Positions 8,722-18,952 are shown, counted from the first letter of the stretch. The stretch: 64,000 bases of DNA from Tunicatimonas pelagia (GCF_030506325.1 NZ_CP120683.1:496001-560000); one strand, 5' to 3'. Numbers and translations: made by a program. The notes: generated from the letters alone by a model not told the origin.

Positions 8722-9846
8722 TTAGAGTGCAGAAGGTGTGGCATTAAGTTCTTCCTTTCGTTCTCTCTCCACGCTTTTCTTATACTGGGTTGGAGTCATA
8801 CCTGCAATTTTCTTGAAATTAACGTAGAAAACAGACTCCGAACGGAAGCCACTGTCTACGGCTACTGCAAAGTTCGTTAACTTCTTGTTTTGGGCACTTT
8901 CCAACATCTTCTTGGCTGCTTCTACCCGCTTTTGGTTAATAAATTGACTAAACGATTGGCCTATCTGCTCATTTAATAGACGAGATAGCAAGTACAAAGG
9001 AATGCCTAGCTGGCTGGCCAACGCCTTTTCGTTTAGTTCAGTGTCTAAGTGAATTTGATCTTCGTCAATCAGTTTGTGTAGCTTCTTGCAATAAACTTCT
9101 CTCTCGGGAAAATCAGTAGCGGGGGTGGATTTGATAAGCGGTTCGCCCGACAAAATTTTGGGATATTTAATCGGAAAGTAGATGATAACCAATATAATGC
9201 TACTGGTAAACAGGATGTAGTTGAACTGCACCAGATAGCGTATTTGAGTAACCATTGATGGCTCAAAGTAGGGAACAACCGCCGCATGATACACTAATTG
9301 GATTAGAGCAATAAAGCAGGTGAAGCCTACAAAAATCATGAGCACTCGGGGCCACTGTAATAGCGGCAGCTTATTAGACGATACTGCCCGTTCAGCCCTC
9401 AGCAGAGCATTGAGCCGATAAACAACAAATACCTTCCAAATCACTAGAGCCAGCAGTGTTACTTTATGGATAGGAGTACCGATGTAGTGCTGGAATGTAA
9501 AATCGGTGTGCAGCAGAACGTAGGTAAGCAGAATCAGAAAGGATAAAGCCGCCGGAAGAAAGTAGACGTACTGACGTTTGGTGAGCTTCTGCTTGAGAAG
9601 AAGGTGGACATACCATAGAATAAGGGTAGGTAATAGGAAATCGAGAAAGTCGGCTAGAAAAAGGAGGTAAGCATAGTCAAACTTAACGTTAGTGTAGCGG
9701 AAAAGGTACTGAAGAAGGATATTAATAGATAAGGCGAGAAAAATACCGGACAGCACCTTGTTGGTTATGGTCCGCTTAACCAAACTGACGACAGATCCGG
9801 TGATAAAACTCTGTATAAACGCCCAGATAAAGAGAGCACTCGTCAT
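8722..9846 (-). CDS. Membrane-anchored AraC-family transcriptional regulator
   Basis: 374 residues. The first 235 residues contain about seven hydrophobic helices, and the last about 110 residues are an AraC-type double helix-turn-helix domain (KLHKLIDEDQ through FKKIAGMTPTQYKKS). Such membrane-embedded AraC proteins are common in Bacteroidota and usually respond to an envelope or extracellular signal. It is encoded 117 bp downstream of the sulfatase on the same strand, so it could regulate the neighbouring glycan genes, but no target site is proven. Confidence 0.87.
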   Translation of the reverse strand: MTSALFIWAFIQSFITGSVVSLVKRTITNKVLSGIFLALSINILLQYLFRYTNVKFDYAYLLFLADFLDFLLPTLILWYVHLLLKQKLTKRQYVYFLPAALSFLILLTYVLLHTDFTFQHYIGTPIHKVTLLALVIWKVFVVYRLNALLRAERAVSSNKLPLLQWPRVLMIFVGFTCFIALIQLVYHAAVVPYFEPSMVTQIRYLVQFNYILFTSSIILVIIYFPIKYPKILSGEPLIKSTPATDFPEREVYCKKLHKLIDEDQIHLDTELNEKALASQLGIPLYLLSRLLNEQIGQSFSQFINQKRVEAAKKMLESAQNKKLTNFAVAVDSGFRSESVFYVNFKKIAGMTPTQYKKSVERERKEELNATPSAL

Positions 9847-9963
9847 ACCGCAGGTTATTAAAGATTAGGTAGTAACAAGTTACGAAAATAAAAACTTCCC
9901 CAAAACAGAAGAAGTTTTTATCACCATTTAAAATAAAATAAAAATTATTGAAAAGTTAGCAAT

Positions 9964-11379
9964 TTATAAAAACCCTTTCATCAGTTGCTGTAAACTATCA
10001 ATCGTGACTTGCGCACGCCCCTCTTCCACTAAATTTATGATCTCACCCGGGTCATTTTTAAGGTCATATAATTCAGCGGGAATACCTGATTCGGTGTATT
10101 GGATGTATTTCCACCTTTTGGTACGTACGGCTTGCCAGGGACGTACTCTCGGGGCTACTTTTTCTAGAAAGTATTCGGCCAAAAGTGCATTGCGACCCGG
10201 TGCCAGAGAATCCTTAAGCAAAGGTACCATCGTTTCCCCGTCCATTGGTTCCAGCGGTGTCACTCCGGCGAGTTGCAGCAGCGTGGGCGCAATATCAATA
10301 TTCAACACCAGTTGCTCCCGTACGCTACCGGCTGTCACCAACGGCGGGTAGCGAATCAGCATAGGGATGCGAAGAACCGGATCATAGGCCCAACGTTTCA
10401 TATTAAACTCGCCGTGCTCTCCCATCAGCATACCGTTGTCACTTACGTAAACAATGATGGTATTATCAAGCTGATTGGCTTCCTCCAGTGCCTTAAACAG
10501 CTCTCCCACTCCCTCATCCACACTTTTCAAACTACGATGCTGGTCGCCCACCACCGCAGAGCGTTCGCGTCCCCGACCTCTTCGGGATTCAGGCGGTTCG
10601 GGTAAGACATTTTCGTACTCATAAAATTTCTTTCTTGGTACAAGCCTACGCAACAGTGGTTTGCCCGCCGTATCTTCCTTCGTTACAGCCACCGAATCAA
10701 ACACAAAATTCGAGTACATCTCTTCGTGCCTCTCCGCGGGTAACAGGAGCCAATGAACCGCTTTATGGGCGATAATCATCGCAAACGGTTTTTCTGACGG
10801 GCTATTTTGGAGAAACGACAGTGCCTGTTCATTGATAATACCGGTCATGTAGCCGGTGGTCTGGGTTCGGGTTCCTTCATCGTTAACCACTCCATCAATA
10901 TAGTCGCCCTGCCCCTTAAAACTGAACCACCGATCGTAGCCTGGTCGGCGAGAATCATCCAATCCCATATGCCACTTTCCGATGAATGCCGTGGTGTAAC
11001 CAGCCTCCCGGAGCTGTCGCGGCCACGTTAGCAGCGTATGGCTCACAACTTCCAACCCTAGCTTATCATTGTTGACAACGTAGTGCCGATGGGCGTAATT
11101 TCCAGTAAGAAAACTAGCTCGGCTGGGTGAACATAAGGGAGTAGTTACAAAGGCATTCTTGAAGATCACTCCTTCTTGCCCTATTCGGTCAATATGGGGA
11201 GTCTGGGCAGTAAGGTTGCCCTCAATACCTAAAAGCCCAACTTGCTGATCGTCGGTTACAATAAAAAGGATATTTGGTCGGCTCTCTTGGTCTTGAGCGG
11301 TAATCTGGCCGTTGGTAGATAGTAGAATAAATAGTAAGTAAACGCAACCAGCTAATTTCACAGAATTTGTATTAAGCAC
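9964..11379 (-). CDS. Secreted type I sulfatase
   Basis: 471 residues, signal peptide to about residue 29 (TNGQITAQD). The formylglycine signature CSPSRASFLTG begins at Cys83, the residue converted to formylglycine by a maturase not encoded here. FIVTDDQQ supplies N-terminal metal-binding aspartates. GKWHMGLDD and YVSDNGMLMGEHG are further conserved S1-family blocks. It removes sulfate esters from carbohydrate. It lies 3' of GH92 on the same strand, separated by the 80-nt palindromic element, which suggests joint action on a sulfated mannose-containing glycan. Exact subfamily and substrate are not determined. Confidence 0.9.
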   Translation of the reverse strand: MLNTNSVKLAGCVYLLFILLSTNGQITAQDQESRPNILFIVTDDQQVGLLGIEGNLTAQTPHIDRIGQEGVIFKNAFVTTPLCSPSRASFLTGNYAHRHYVVNNDKLGLEVVSHTLLTWPRQLREAGYTTAFIGKWHMGLDDSRRPGYDRWFSFKGQGDYIDGVVNDEGTRTQTTGYMTGIINEQALSFLQNSPSEKPFAMIIAHKAVHWLLLPAERHEEMYSNFVFDSVAVTKEDTAGKPLLRRLVPRKKFYEYENVLPEPPESRRGRGRERSAVVGDQHRSLKSVDEGVGELFKALEEANQLDNTIIVYVSDNGMLMGEHGEFNMKRWAYDPVLRIPMLIRYPPLVTAGSVREQLVLNIDIAPTLLQLAGVTPLEPMDGETMVPLLKDSLAPGRNALLAEYFLEKVAPRVRPWQAVRTKRWKYIQYTESGIPAELYDLKNDPGEIINLVEEGRAQVTIDSLQQLMKGFL

Positions 11380-11400
11380 ATGAGTAGTTTTCTCTTTTTT

Positions 11401-11479
11401 ATTAAACCTTATTCTGATAATTATCTACCCCGAGGTTCGTGACGTCACGAACCTTAGAAGGTTATCGGAATATCCTCTA
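11401..11479 (-). repeat. 80-nt palindromic element, copy A (mirror partner at 18746-18825)
   Basis: Read on the minus strand, this 79-nt sequence starts 18 nt after the GH92 stop codon and matches the plus-strand sequence 18746-18825 at all but four substitutions and one indel. The centre is a perfect 22-bp palindrome, AGGTTCGTGACG and its complement. Outer arms (TATTCCGATAA and TTATCAGAATA) pair at 10 of 11 positions, so it can fold into a long nested hairpin. It could be a 3'-end/terminator element or a REP- or MITE-like repeat. Confidence 0.85.
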
Positions 11480-11496
11480 TTCTCTAAAAATCAAAT

Positions 11497-13773
11497 TTAC
11501 AGGTCTTGGGCGTCCGTGGTCTTCACCACCAGTACGCTATTATTAGAGGTTAGCAGTGCGTGGCCCACCTGATAGTCAATGGCTTTTCCGTTCAGCAGCA
11601 TCGCCTCGATACGCCCATCAACTGGGCCTTGTCGCTCAATCACGATTTGCTTTCCTGAGTAGAAATCTGGGTTCAGTTGTATCTCAACCCGGTCGAAGAT
11701 GGGAGTAGTAACCATGTACGCCGGATTTCCCGGAGTATCAGGGTACAGCCCCATCATGGCGAACACCACCCACGACGACATGGCTCCGGCATCGTCGTTA
11801 CCGGGCAGTCCGTCGGGAGTATTCGTAAAATAGGTTCGCAGCAGGTGATGCACTGTTTGCGCGGTTTTCCAATCCTTCTCCTGGGTAAGATTATAGAAAA
11901 AGGGGAAACCAAAACCCGGTTCGTTAGTCATATCAAAGTGTCCGTCCTCAAAAATAGTATCTAAGTTATTTAAGAATCGCTTCTCCCCCATGCTACTTTT
12001 GAGGGTATCCATTCCGTGGGGAATAGCAAATAGGTACTGCCAGGCACTACCTTCCACAAAACCAGGCCCACCCCGCAGGCCGAAGTTCATCCTATCCCAT
12101 CGTTCCTGTGTGGGGTCAAAGGGTTCGTACCAACTACCGTCTTTATTTTTAGGCTGAAGCAACCCTGTCTCGTCGTTGTACAGATTTATGAATGATTTTG
12201 AACGCTCCAGATACTTTCGGTAGTCTGTTTCCTTACCCATTGCCTTCGCCATTTGGGCAATATTGAAGTCAGCCAGATTAAACTCCATCGTACTTGACAC
12301 TGCTCCCCACACAATTCCGTTATTCCACTGAAAGTTTTCAACCTCGCTAAAATCTCCGTCCATCGTAATATACCCGTACGCGTTGTAGTCCTGGAGTCCG
12401 CGCCGATTCAAATTCCCTTCTTCGTGAGTGGCGTTTTTGGTAACTGCCTCGTAAGCTTTTTCCGCATCAAAACCTCGGATTCCCTTCACGTAGGTATCAC
12501 CAATAACGATGGGCGCAGGATCGCCGACCATCAGGTAAGGTTCAAAATTAAAAATTGACCACTTAGGTAACCACCCCGATTCGTCGTAGATAGTCAGCAT
12601 GTTCCGCACAAACGCTTGCTGTTTTTCCGGATAAGCCAAGGCGAGCAGCGGGTGCGTGGTTCGGTAGGTGTCCCAAAGTGAAAAGCCAGTATACCGAGTA
12701 TCCGCGGAATTACCGATATCAGTACCGCCCATTTTCACGTAATCACCGTTGTGGTCACTGTACGTCATTGGCATCAGCAGACTGTGGTAAAGGGCTGTAT
12801 AAAATACAGTTTTATCGTCTTCTGAGTCGGTAGTTACTCTGATTTTGCTAAGCTCTTTTTCCCATTCGGCTTGGGCTTCGTTCCTGACCCGTTCAAAGTC
12901 ATAACCACTCTGCTCCTTATCTAAGTTATCCTGCGCGTTATCTACGGATACGTAAGAAACTCCAACCTTAATTTGCACTATAGCGGGTTCTTCATTTTCA
13001 AAGACATACACCAAGCCACTGGGTTTATCTTCTAGCTGCTGGTTGAACCGCGGATTGTTCTTATTATAATGTACCAGATACGTAGAGTCAGCCTTGCGGT
13101 CAATACGAGCACTGAAGTACACTGAGCTTCGGTTGCCCGCCCCGCAAAAATTTCCTTCCAACTGGTACCCACTTACGGCCTCGTCGTTATACGCTTCAAT
13201 TACTCCGCCCTTCACGTGAGCCTGCTGGGCGGTGAGGTCTACGTAAATATTGCTTCTTCCTTCGGGCAGCTCCAGTTTGATGAGTGTTGAGCGTTGGGTA
13301 GTTGTCGCCTGTACTCGGATATTTTCATCATCCAGTCGCACGCTGTAGTAACCGGGACTGGCAACCTGTTCAGAAAATTGGGAACCATCGTAGTTTTCGC
13401 TCAGCTTACCGGAAAAGAACTTGAACGGAACACTTCCGGTAGCAGGGCAGCCAACTCCCGAAAAATTTACGCTGCTAAATCCATAGATTTTTTTCTCCTC
13501 ATAACGAAACCCACTGGGCGAATGCGTCTGGGTGAAGTCGAACGACTGAGGGCTTACTGACACCATACCCCAGGGTTGTACCGCTCCCGGGTGCACATTA
13601 CCCACCGAATGTTTTGTCCCGTTGCCCTGCGTACCAATAAATGGATTAACGTAATGAATGTACTGGAATACAGTAGCATCTTTCGATTGATTCTTCGGCA
13701 GCTCTTGACAGCCCAAATTAAAAACGCCGGGCAACAAAACTACGCCAAGCCACCAGTAGCTAAATCTTTTCAT
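11497..13773 (-). CDS. GH92 alpha-mannosidase, lipoprotein
   Basis: 758 residues from the chosen ATG at 13773. A longer reading to 13812 would put 13 polar residues before the lipoprotein signal (VLLPGVFNLGC, Cys at about 22), so it is rejected. GH92 enzymes are calcium-dependent exo-alpha-mannosidases. The family blocks VNPFIGTQGNG, GNVHPGAVQPWGM, FSLWDTYRTTHPL and LPGNDDAGAMSSW are all present. It is probably displayed on the outer membrane and trims mannose from N-glycans or mannans. It is transcribed divergently from the susC-like gene, with sulfatase downstream. Confidence 0.93.
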   Translation of the reverse strand: MKRFSYWWLGVVLLPGVFNLGCQELPKNQSKDATVFQYIHYVNPFIGTQGNGTKHSVGNVHPGAVQPWGMVSVSPQSFDFTQTHSPSGFRYEEKKIYGFSSVNFSGVGCPATGSVPFKFFSGKLSENYDGSQFSEQVASPGYYSVRLDDENIRVQATTTQRSTLIKLELPEGRSNIYVDLTAQQAHVKGGVIEAYNDEAVSGYQLEGNFCGAGNRSSVYFSARIDRKADSTYLVHYNKNNPRFNQQLEDKPSGLVYVFENEEPAIVQIKVGVSYVSVDNAQDNLDKEQSGYDFERVRNEAQAEWEKELSKIRVTTDSEDDKTVFYTALYHSLLMPMTYSDHNGDYVKMGGTDIGNSADTRYTGFSLWDTYRTTHPLLALAYPEKQQAFVRNMLTIYDESGWLPKWSIFNFEPYLMVGDPAPIVIGDTYVKGIRGFDAEKAYEAVTKNATHEEGNLNRRGLQDYNAYGYITMDGDFSEVENFQWNNGIVWGAVSSTMEFNLADFNIAQMAKAMGKETDYRKYLERSKSFINLYNDETGLLQPKNKDGSWYEPFDPTQERWDRMNFGLRGGPGFVEGSAWQYLFAIPHGMDTLKSSMGEKRFLNNLDTIFEDGHFDMTNEPGFGFPFFYNLTQEKDWKTAQTVHHLLRTYFTNTPDGLPGNDDAGAMSSWVVFAMMGLYPDTPGNPAYMVTTPIFDRVEIQLNPDFYSGKQIVIERQGPVDGRIEAMLLNGKAIDYQVGHALLTSNNSVLVVKTTDAQDL

Positions 13774-14085
13774 ATACTGCTTAATTTTTATTAAGACAGA
13801 AATGTAAATCAAAGATTCCCAGAAGGACTATTATTTTGAAATATAGAAGAAAATATTGCGCTGAAGTATAGTACTATCCACTCTCATATGGTACGAAAAA
13901 GCAGATGAACACTCGGGAAACTACTAAAAACGCTTCTTTTTTTATATGAATTTGAAAATCAGAAGGGAAATTACTCATATAAAAACAATTCTTGTTCGGC
14001 AATAGACAAGTTTAGCTACATGGCTGTTGACCGTAGTCCGGAGAACAATTGTGGCGCACACACAAACCTAAAAAGTCAAGATACT
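13774..14085. promoter_or_regulatory. Divergent control region between GH92 and the susC-like gene
   Basis: 312 bp, AT-rich, containing no plausible gene. It must hold promoters for both GH92 (leftward) and SusC/SusD (rightward). AATCTTTG on the minus strand near 13811 differs from the TAnnTTTG consensus at one base. No convincing operator palindrome or riboswitch was seen. Confidence 0.45.
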
Positions 14086-17000
14086 ATGATGAAAATTCTA
14101 TTTAAAAAAACCGCACTGGTACTATATTTTTTGTGCTGCGGAATGGGACTGGTTGCTCACGCTCAGCAGATAACTGGCACGATCACCGATACTGAGGGAG
14201 AGCCGCTGGTGGGAGCCACTATTCTTGAGAAAGGTACATCGAATGGTACGGTAAGCGATATTGATGGTAAGTACGCGATCAATGTTACTGCGGATGATGC
14301 TATTTTGATCTTTTCTTACATCGGGTATATCTCGGAAGAAGAGACTCTTAACAGTCGATCAAGCATTGATATAGCCTTGGTTGAAGATATTGCCAGCCTT
14401 GATGAGATAGTCGTAATTGGCTACGGAACGCAGCGACGGCAGAATGTCTCGGCGGCCATTAGTACCATCTCTACCGAAGCCATTGAAGGGCGCCCCGTAG
14501 CCGACTTCACCAATGCCATCCAAGGTCAGGTAGCCGGGTTGCAGATTACCAACAGTTCGGGCCGACCCGGCGCCGGCACACAGGTACAGATCAGGGGAAC
14601 GGGTTCCATTACGGGCAATAGCAACCCACTGTACGTGATCGACGGAACCATTATCAGCACATCGGGTGGCGGAGCCGGTGACCCTTTAGCAACCATTAAC
14701 CCGGCGGATATTGAATCTATCAATGTTTTGAAGGATGCCTCAGCAGCCGCCATCTACGGAGCTAGAGCGGCCAACGGGGTGATTATTGTTACCACCAAGC
14801 GCGGTGCTTCGGGGAAAGCTAACATTTCTCTGAACGCCTTTACCGGAGTTCAACAAGCAACTAACACATTAGACCTGCTGAACGCTCAGCAATACCAACA
14901 AGTCTACAATCAGGTATTTGACAATGCCGAGCAGAACCGTATTCCTAACCTAGACGGCACCACCTTTGACACCAGTACCGATTGGCAGGATGCCGTACTG
15001 CGTACCGCCAATATCAGTAACTACGAAATTAGTGCGGATGGGGGTGGTGAAAACACCCGCTACTTTACTTCTTTAGGTCGGTACAATGAAGAGGGTATTA
15101 TTATCGGTACTGGTTTAGAGCGAACCACCCTACGATTGAATACGGATACTGAGCTAGGTAAATTCAAGATTGGAAACTCTATGACCTACTCTCGCTCGGA
15201 GTTTGACCGGGAAAATGCGGCCAACGGCCGAAATGTGCTGGCTTGGTCGCTGCTGAATGCTCCTACCGTGGATGTCTTCAACCCAAATACCATCGGCGGT
15301 TTTGGTGGCCCTACCGATAACGATGGTGGACGGCAGATTCTCAACCCCGTAGCTTCCCAAAACCTGGTTGAAAATGAGGGAACCGTCAACCGGTTTCTGG
15401 GGAATGTATACGCCGAATACGAGATTATCAGTGGGTTGCGGTTCCGAACTCGCCTATCTGCCGATGTTATCAACTTTCACAATCGTTTTTTTGCGCCCTA
15501 CTATCAGCAGGTGCCGGATGGTATTCCCGGTGATATTGTAGGTCTATCCAACGGAGCAGAAGTGGACGAAACCCGGGGCGAAAGCATTTCGCTGTTATCA
15601 GAAAACATTCTTAGCTACACCACTTTTCTGGGCAAAAACAACTTTGATTTCTTGCTGGGCTACAATATTCAGGACGATGAAGACTCCCGGATGCAGGCTA
15701 GGAATATCGGCGGATTCATTAGCCCAGGATTGCCTATCTTAAGTGCCTCTACCGAGTCTACCGCTCCCGCTACCGGACGTAGAATCGAGCAGCGTACCTT
15801 ATCCTACATTGGCCGAGTGGTGTACGACTACGACAACACCTTATTGGCTACCTTTAATTTCAGACGAGACGGTTCCTCCATCTTCACCGAAGATAACTAC
15901 TGGGACAATTTTTTCTCGGGTTCCCTCGGGTTAGTGCTCAGTAACCTTAGCTTCCTGCGAGAAACTGAAGCGTTAGATAATCTAAAAATCCGGGGTAGTT
16001 ACGGCTTCCTGGGTAATGACCGTATCAACGCCAATGCAGCCAATTCGGTGCTTAACTCGGGAATCCGTTATATTATCGGTCGCAACCAGCAGGAGTTGAT
16101 CGGGGTAGCCCCCACCGGACGGTTTGCCAACCCTAACCTACAATGGGAAAAGCAAAGGCAACTGAACATTGGTCTTGACCTGGGCTTATTTAACAAACTC
16201 ACTTTTACCGCTGACTACTTTGTAAAAACCTCGGAGGATTTACTGTTAGAGTTCCCCCTACCTTCGGTAACTGGGTTTAGTAATGTTTTTATTAATGCCG
16301 GAGAGGTAGAAAACCGAGGAGTAGAATTGTCCCTTAACTTTAACGACCAAAAAGGCGACCTTCGGTACGGAGCCGGATTTAACGTTACTTTCTTAGATAA
16401 TGAAGTAACTCAACTGGCCAACGGCGTAGAGTTCATCAATCAGAACAGTAGCGGATTATTTGGCAACATACCCCGAACCCGAATTCAGGTAGGAGAGCCA
16501 CTGTTTAACTTCTTTGGGTATCAGGCGGACGGTATTTACCAATCGCAGGAAGAAATTGATGCCGGGCCAACCCCACTAGCGAATACCGAACCGGGCGATA
16601 TACGGTTTGCTGACATTAGCGGACCCGATGGCGTTCCGGACGGAGAGATTACCGAAGACGACCGAACCATTATTGGCGATGCTACCCAGGATATTCAGTT
16701 CGGATTCAATCTGAGCGTAGGTTACAAGGGTTTTGATGTTTCGGCTCAGTTTCAAGGAGTGTACGGGAACGATGTTTTTAGCGATACCCGGTTCTACACC
16801 GAGGGGTACTTTCTGAATGGTAACCTTTCTACCCGCGTTTTAGATGCTTGGACCCCGGAGAACACCAACACCACCCAACCTCGAGCCATTCCGAACGGGA
16901 TATCCAATAACAATATCGCTTCTTCTTATTTTGTGGAAGACGGCTCTTACCTTCGGCTAAAAAACCTTCAGATCGGCTACAGTTTCCCACAATCAATACT

Positions 17001-17169
17001 AGGGCAACTCGGCGGACTTTCTAACGCGCGGGTGTATCTGGCCGGACAAAATGTATTCACCATCACTAACTACAGTGGTTTTGATCCCGAGCAGGCACTG
17101 AACGGGTTTGATCCGGTGGCTTATCCGCAGTCTCGAAGGCTTACCGTGGGAGTTCAGCTAAGTTTTTAA
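14086..17169 (+). CDS. SusC-like TonB-dependent outer-membrane transporter
   Basis: 1027 residues from ATG at 14086. An ATG at 14020 would add 22 polar residues before the signal peptide (VLYFLCCGMGLVAHAQ) and is rejected. The order is an N-terminal carboxypeptidase D-like domain (QQITGTITDTEGEPLVGA), a TonB box near LDEIVVIGYGT, a plug domain (NAIQGQVAGLQI, DASAAAIYGARAANGV) and a 22-strand barrel ending in an aromatic residue (VGVQLSF). It imports oligosaccharides bound by its SusD partner, whose gene starts 7 bp downstream. Confidence 0.95.
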   Translation: MMKILFKKTALVLYFLCCGMGLVAHAQQITGTITDTEGEPLVGATILEKGTSNGTVSDIDGKYAINVTADDAILIFSYIGYISEEETLNSRSSIDIALVEDIASLDEIVVIGYGTQRRQNVSAAISTISTEAIEGRPVADFTNAIQGQVAGLQITNSSGRPGAGTQVQIRGTGSITGNSNPLYVIDGTIISTSGGGAGDPLATINPADIESINVLKDASAAAIYGARAANGVIIVTTKRGASGKANISLNAFTGVQQATNTLDLLNAQQYQQVYNQVFDNAEQNRIPNLDGTTFDTSTDWQDAVLRTANISNYEISADGGGENTRYFTSLGRYNEEGIIIGTGLERTTLRLNTDTELGKFKIGNSMTYSRSEFDRENAANGRNVLAWSLLNAPTVDVFNPNTIGGFGGPTDNDGGRQILNPVASQNLVENEGTVNRFLGNVYAEYEIISGLRFRTRLSADVINFHNRFFAPYYQQVPDGIPGDIVGLSNGAEVDETRGESISLLSENILSYTTFLGKNNFDFLLGYNIQDDEDSRMQARNIGGFISPGLPILSASTESTAPATGRRIEQRTLSYIGRVVYDYDNTLLATFNFRRDGSSIFTEDNYWDNFFSGSLGLVLSNLSFLRETEALDNLKIRGSYGFLGNDRINANAANSVLNSGIRYIIGRNQQELIGVAPTGRFANPNLQWEKQRQLNIGLDLGLFNKLTFTADYFVKTSEDLLLEFPLPSVTGFSNVFINAGEVENRGVELSLNFNDQKGDLRYGAGFNVTFLDNEVTQLANGVEFINQNSSGLFGNIPRTRIQVGEPLFNFFGYQADGIYQSQEEIDAGPTPLANTEPGDIRFADISGPDGVPDGEITEDDRTIIGDATQDIQFGFNLSVGYKGFDVSAQFQGVYGNDVFSDTRFYTEGYFLNGNLSTRVLDAWTPENTNTTQPRAIPNGISNNNIASSYFVEDGSYLRLKNLQIGYSFPQSILGQLGGLSNARVYLAGQNVFTITNYSGFDPEQALNGFDPVAYPQSRRLTVGVQLSF

Positions 17170-17176
17170 AGAAGTA

Positions 17177-18748
17177 ATGATGAAAAATATAGATACTATG
17201 AAAATTATAATATCCAGTTGGCTAGTACCCCTGCTCATATGTACCGTGGGCTGTAGTGATTCGTTTCTTGATGAAGCCGACGTATTTAGGGAGCTAGATA
17301 CCAACACCTTTTACCAAACCGAAGCCGATGCCGTGAGTGCCGTAAATTCGGTGTACGCGCCCTTGAATGATCAGGGACTTTTCAAGCGATTCTACATGTA
17401 TATCGCGCATTTTACGGGCGAAACAGCTCTCACTAACGGCACTCGTACCAACGAACAGGTCTACGTAAACTTTAACTTTAACCCGGCTTCGGGCGACCTG
17501 ATTCCTCGGGCGTGGTCAGACTGCTACAAGGGGATTAACCGAGCCAATCAGGTAATTGAGCGAGTGCCGGAGATTGATGCCCCCAACGAAGATTTACTGA
17601 ATCGCGTAGTTGCTGAGGCCAAGTTCTTACGGGCGTTCTACTACTTTGAGCTGGTTAAACTTTACGGCAACGTTCCGATCTATAATCAAATCTTTAACGG
17701 AGACCTGTCCGATGAAGACCAATTATTTCCCTCGCAATCTCCTGCTTCGGAGGTATATCAAGTAATAGAAGACGATTTATTGGATGCCATTCCTGATTTA
17801 CCCGAAAGTTACAATAACGCTAACGTAGGCCGGGCTACTTCCGGGGCCGCGAAATCTTTACTGGGAAAAGCGTACTTGTACCAAGGTGAATACCAATCAG
17901 CTCGAGATATTCTAGCCGAAGTAATCAATTCTGGGGTGTACAGTTTAGAACCGGACTTTGCGAATATTTTCCCCAAGTCTAACGAAAACAATGACGAGTC
18001 AATTTTTGAGGTTCAGTTTCAATCGGGTTTTGGAGCCGCTTTTGATCAGCCCAACCGAGGAGGTGCCAACGAAGCCAATTGGATGAGCAACTGGTTCAGT
18101 CCGGCTCGGGTAGCCTTCCGTAACTCAGTACCCGGTCGACAAACTATTGAGTTCTTTGAGCAGTTTCCCGAAGAAGATGCTGTGAGGCGCACTGGTACCT
18201 ACGCTCAACCGGGTGACGTTTGGGGCGATTGGAACCCCATTGCGGAAGATCCGGTTGCGGCCAATCAGTGGCGGGATAGACAGTTGGCTTTTCCCGATCC
18301 TGATCTACCCATGTTAGGCATACGAAAATACGCCGGTGGCCCGAACGACCCGGAAAGTTTCAACCAAAACGCTATCAATTATCGGGTAATTCGGCTGGCC
18401 GATGTGTTGCTGATGTTTGCCGAAGCTGAGAACGAAGTGAGTGGCCCTACCGTAGCTGCCTACGATGCGGTAAATCAAGTAAGAGCACGTGCGGGCGTAG
18501 CCCCATTCCCACCCGGTCTGGACGCGAACGCCTTTTTTGATAGGCTACGAACTGAACGCCGATTAGAACTTACTTACGAGTATTCTTTATTCTTTGATTT
18601 GGTACGCTGGGCTCGCGAAGAAAAAGTAAGCAGCAGCGAGCTACCTGAAATTATGACCGGCTTTACCGTCGGCAAAAATGAAGTGCTACCTATTCCCGAA
18701 GGGGAGCTGATCGATAATCCGAATTTAGAACAGAATCCGGGATATTAG
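17177..18748 (+). CDS. SusD/RagB-like glycan-binding lipoprotein
   Basis: 523 residues from ATG at 17177; a second ATG at 17198 gives a more usual signal (MKIIISSWL) and may be the real start. The lipobox ICTVGC places it on the outer membrane. It has the SusD layout: an N-terminal SFLDEAD segment, TPR-like helices (AKFLRAFYYFELVKLYG) and a C-terminal region with RLADVLLMFAEAEN and RTERRLELTYE. It forms the lid of the SusC barrel and binds the glycan. The stop codon TAG overlaps the start of the 80-nt palindromic element. Confidence 0.95.
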   Translation: MMKNIDTMKIIISSWLVPLLICTVGCSDSFLDEADVFRELDTNTFYQTEADAVSAVNSVYAPLNDQGLFKRFYMYIAHFTGETALTNGTRTNEQVYVNFNFNPASGDLIPRAWSDCYKGINRANQVIERVPEIDAPNEDLLNRVVAEAKFLRAFYYFELVKLYGNVPIYNQIFNGDLSDEDQLFPSQSPASEVYQVIEDDLLDAIPDLPESYNNANVGRATSGAAKSLLGKAYLYQGEYQSARDILAEVINSGVYSLEPDFANIFPKSNENNDESIFEVQFQSGFGAAFDQPNRGGANEANWMSNWFSPARVAFRNSVPGRQTIEFFEQFPEEDAVRRTGTYAQPGDVWGDWNPIAEDPVAANQWRDRQLAFPDPDLPMLGIRKYAGGPNDPESFNQNAINYRVIRLADVLLMFAEAENEVSGPTVAAYDAVNQVRARAGVAPFPPGLDANAFFDRLRTERRLELTYEYSLFFDLVRWAREEKVSSSELPEIMTGFTVGKNEVLPIPEGELIDNPNLEQNPGY

Positions 18749-18825
18749 AGGATATTCCGATAAACTTCTAAGGTTCGTGACATCACGAACCTCGGGGGTA
18801 AATAATTATCAGAATAAGGTTTATT
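18746..18825 (+). repeat. 80-nt palindromic element, copy B (mirror partner at 11401-11479)
   Basis: This copy begins at the stop codon of the susD-like gene and is about 94% identical to copy A read on the opposite strand. The central palindrome carries one change (GACATCAC in place of GACGTCAC), which leaves the stem intact apart from one position. Both copies sit at the same place relative to transcription, right after the last gene of a glycan-uptake transcript. Confidence 0.85.
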
Positions 18826-18855
18826 AATCCGACTGTATTATTGGTATTAACGAAG

Positions 18856-18886
18856 AAAGCTGCTCAGTAATGGAGCAGCTTTTTTT
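18856..18886 (+). terminator. Rho-independent terminator of the susC/susD operon
   Basis: AAAGCTGCTC and GAGCAGCTTT pair perfectly over ten bases with a seven-base loop and run into a stretch of T residues. It lies 108 bp after the susD stop, beyond the 80-nt palindromic element. Confidence 0.85.
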
Positions 18887-18952
18887 GTGCTCACATTATT
18901 TTCCTTAAAAAGTAGTCAATCGCTACGTGATTTTAATACTAGTAGTAACAGT

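Noticed and set aside
13294-13560. Plus-strand frame inside the GH92 gene
   Set aside because: It is an antisense shadow; GH92 motifs cover the whole region on the minus strand.
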